Below are positions 6,568-6,655 of a stretch of 6,655 bases of DNA, piece after piece. The translations under genes and the position numbers were made by a program. The DNA lies in assembly GCA_946008205.1 (NCBI GenBank), contig CAMGAZ010000081.1:1-6655 (forward strand), given 5' to 3'. Numbering within the stretch: the first letter of the stretch is position 1; each line of letters begins with the position of its first letter. Source of the DNA: an uncultured Clostridium sp. (lineage in GTDB: Bacteria > Bacillota > Clostridia > TANB77 > CAG-508). The notes under the pieces are model-generated. The model ran no database searches. It was not told the DNA's origin and worked only from the letters and a program-made list of their open reading frames with translations.

Positions 6568-6655
6568 GAATTACTAATAAAATAAAAATTTCGCAACCCA
6601 AGGAAAAGATACTGGACTATCTTTGATTGAAATGAATATATAATGTATATGACAT

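Noticed and set aside
6639..6644. Another TATAAT near the right edge
   Set aside because: No acceptable -35 box at 16-18 bases upstream, and such hexamers are expected by chance in AT-rich DNA.

Overview
The window is a one-directional (+ strand) piece of a bacterial surface-polysaccharide locus (capsule, O-antigen or similar glycan) carrying genes for a nonulosonic (sialic-acid-like) sugar. The DNA is AT-rich, Shine-Dalgarno sequences are strong (GAGGAG, GGGAGGAG), genes are tightly packed and Rho-independent terminators follow them. This suggests a low-GC Bacillota-like host, possibly of the Negativicutes or clostridial type; nothing in the window fixes the genus.

Layout. 1-291: the C-terminal end of an unrecognised protein whose reading frame is open to the left edge. 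344-1735: a multi-spanning membrane protein with the layout of a Wzy polysaccharide polymerase, carrying an unusual run of eight G residues in its coding sequence. 1713-2222: a decayed gene; it still has its ribosome binding site, start codon and end, but is broken by stops and frameshifts so that protein-like sequence is spread over three frames. 2231-3664: a Wzx-type flippase. 3694-5334: a fusion of a CMP-nonulosonate cytidylyltransferase with a PseG/SpsG-like UDP-sugar hydrolase. 5331-6401: a NeuB-family nonulosonate synthase with a C-terminal SAF domain, overlapping the fusion gene by an ATGA. A terminator follows at 6423-6456. The remaining ~200 bp has no gene, but holds a second terminator-like hairpin and a good sigma-70-type promoter facing right.

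How the genes fit together (inference from families): the PseG-like domain would release a 2,4-diacetamido-trideoxyhexose from UDP. The NeuB-like synthase would condense this with phosphoenolpyruvate to a nine-carbon sugar. The cytidylyltransferase domain would activate that sugar as the CMP form for a glycosyltransferase. Wzx would flip the lipid-linked repeat unit and Wzy would polymerise it. Dehydratase, aminotransferase and acetyltransferase genes for the UDP-sugar precursor are not here, and no intact recognisable glycosyltransferase is present, so the pathway must be completed outside the window. I see no defence system, mobile element, CRISPR array or RNA gene. The most notable points are the enzyme fusion, the poly-G tract in wzy (possible phase variation), the decayed gene between wzy and wzx, and the promoter built on a terminator T-tract.
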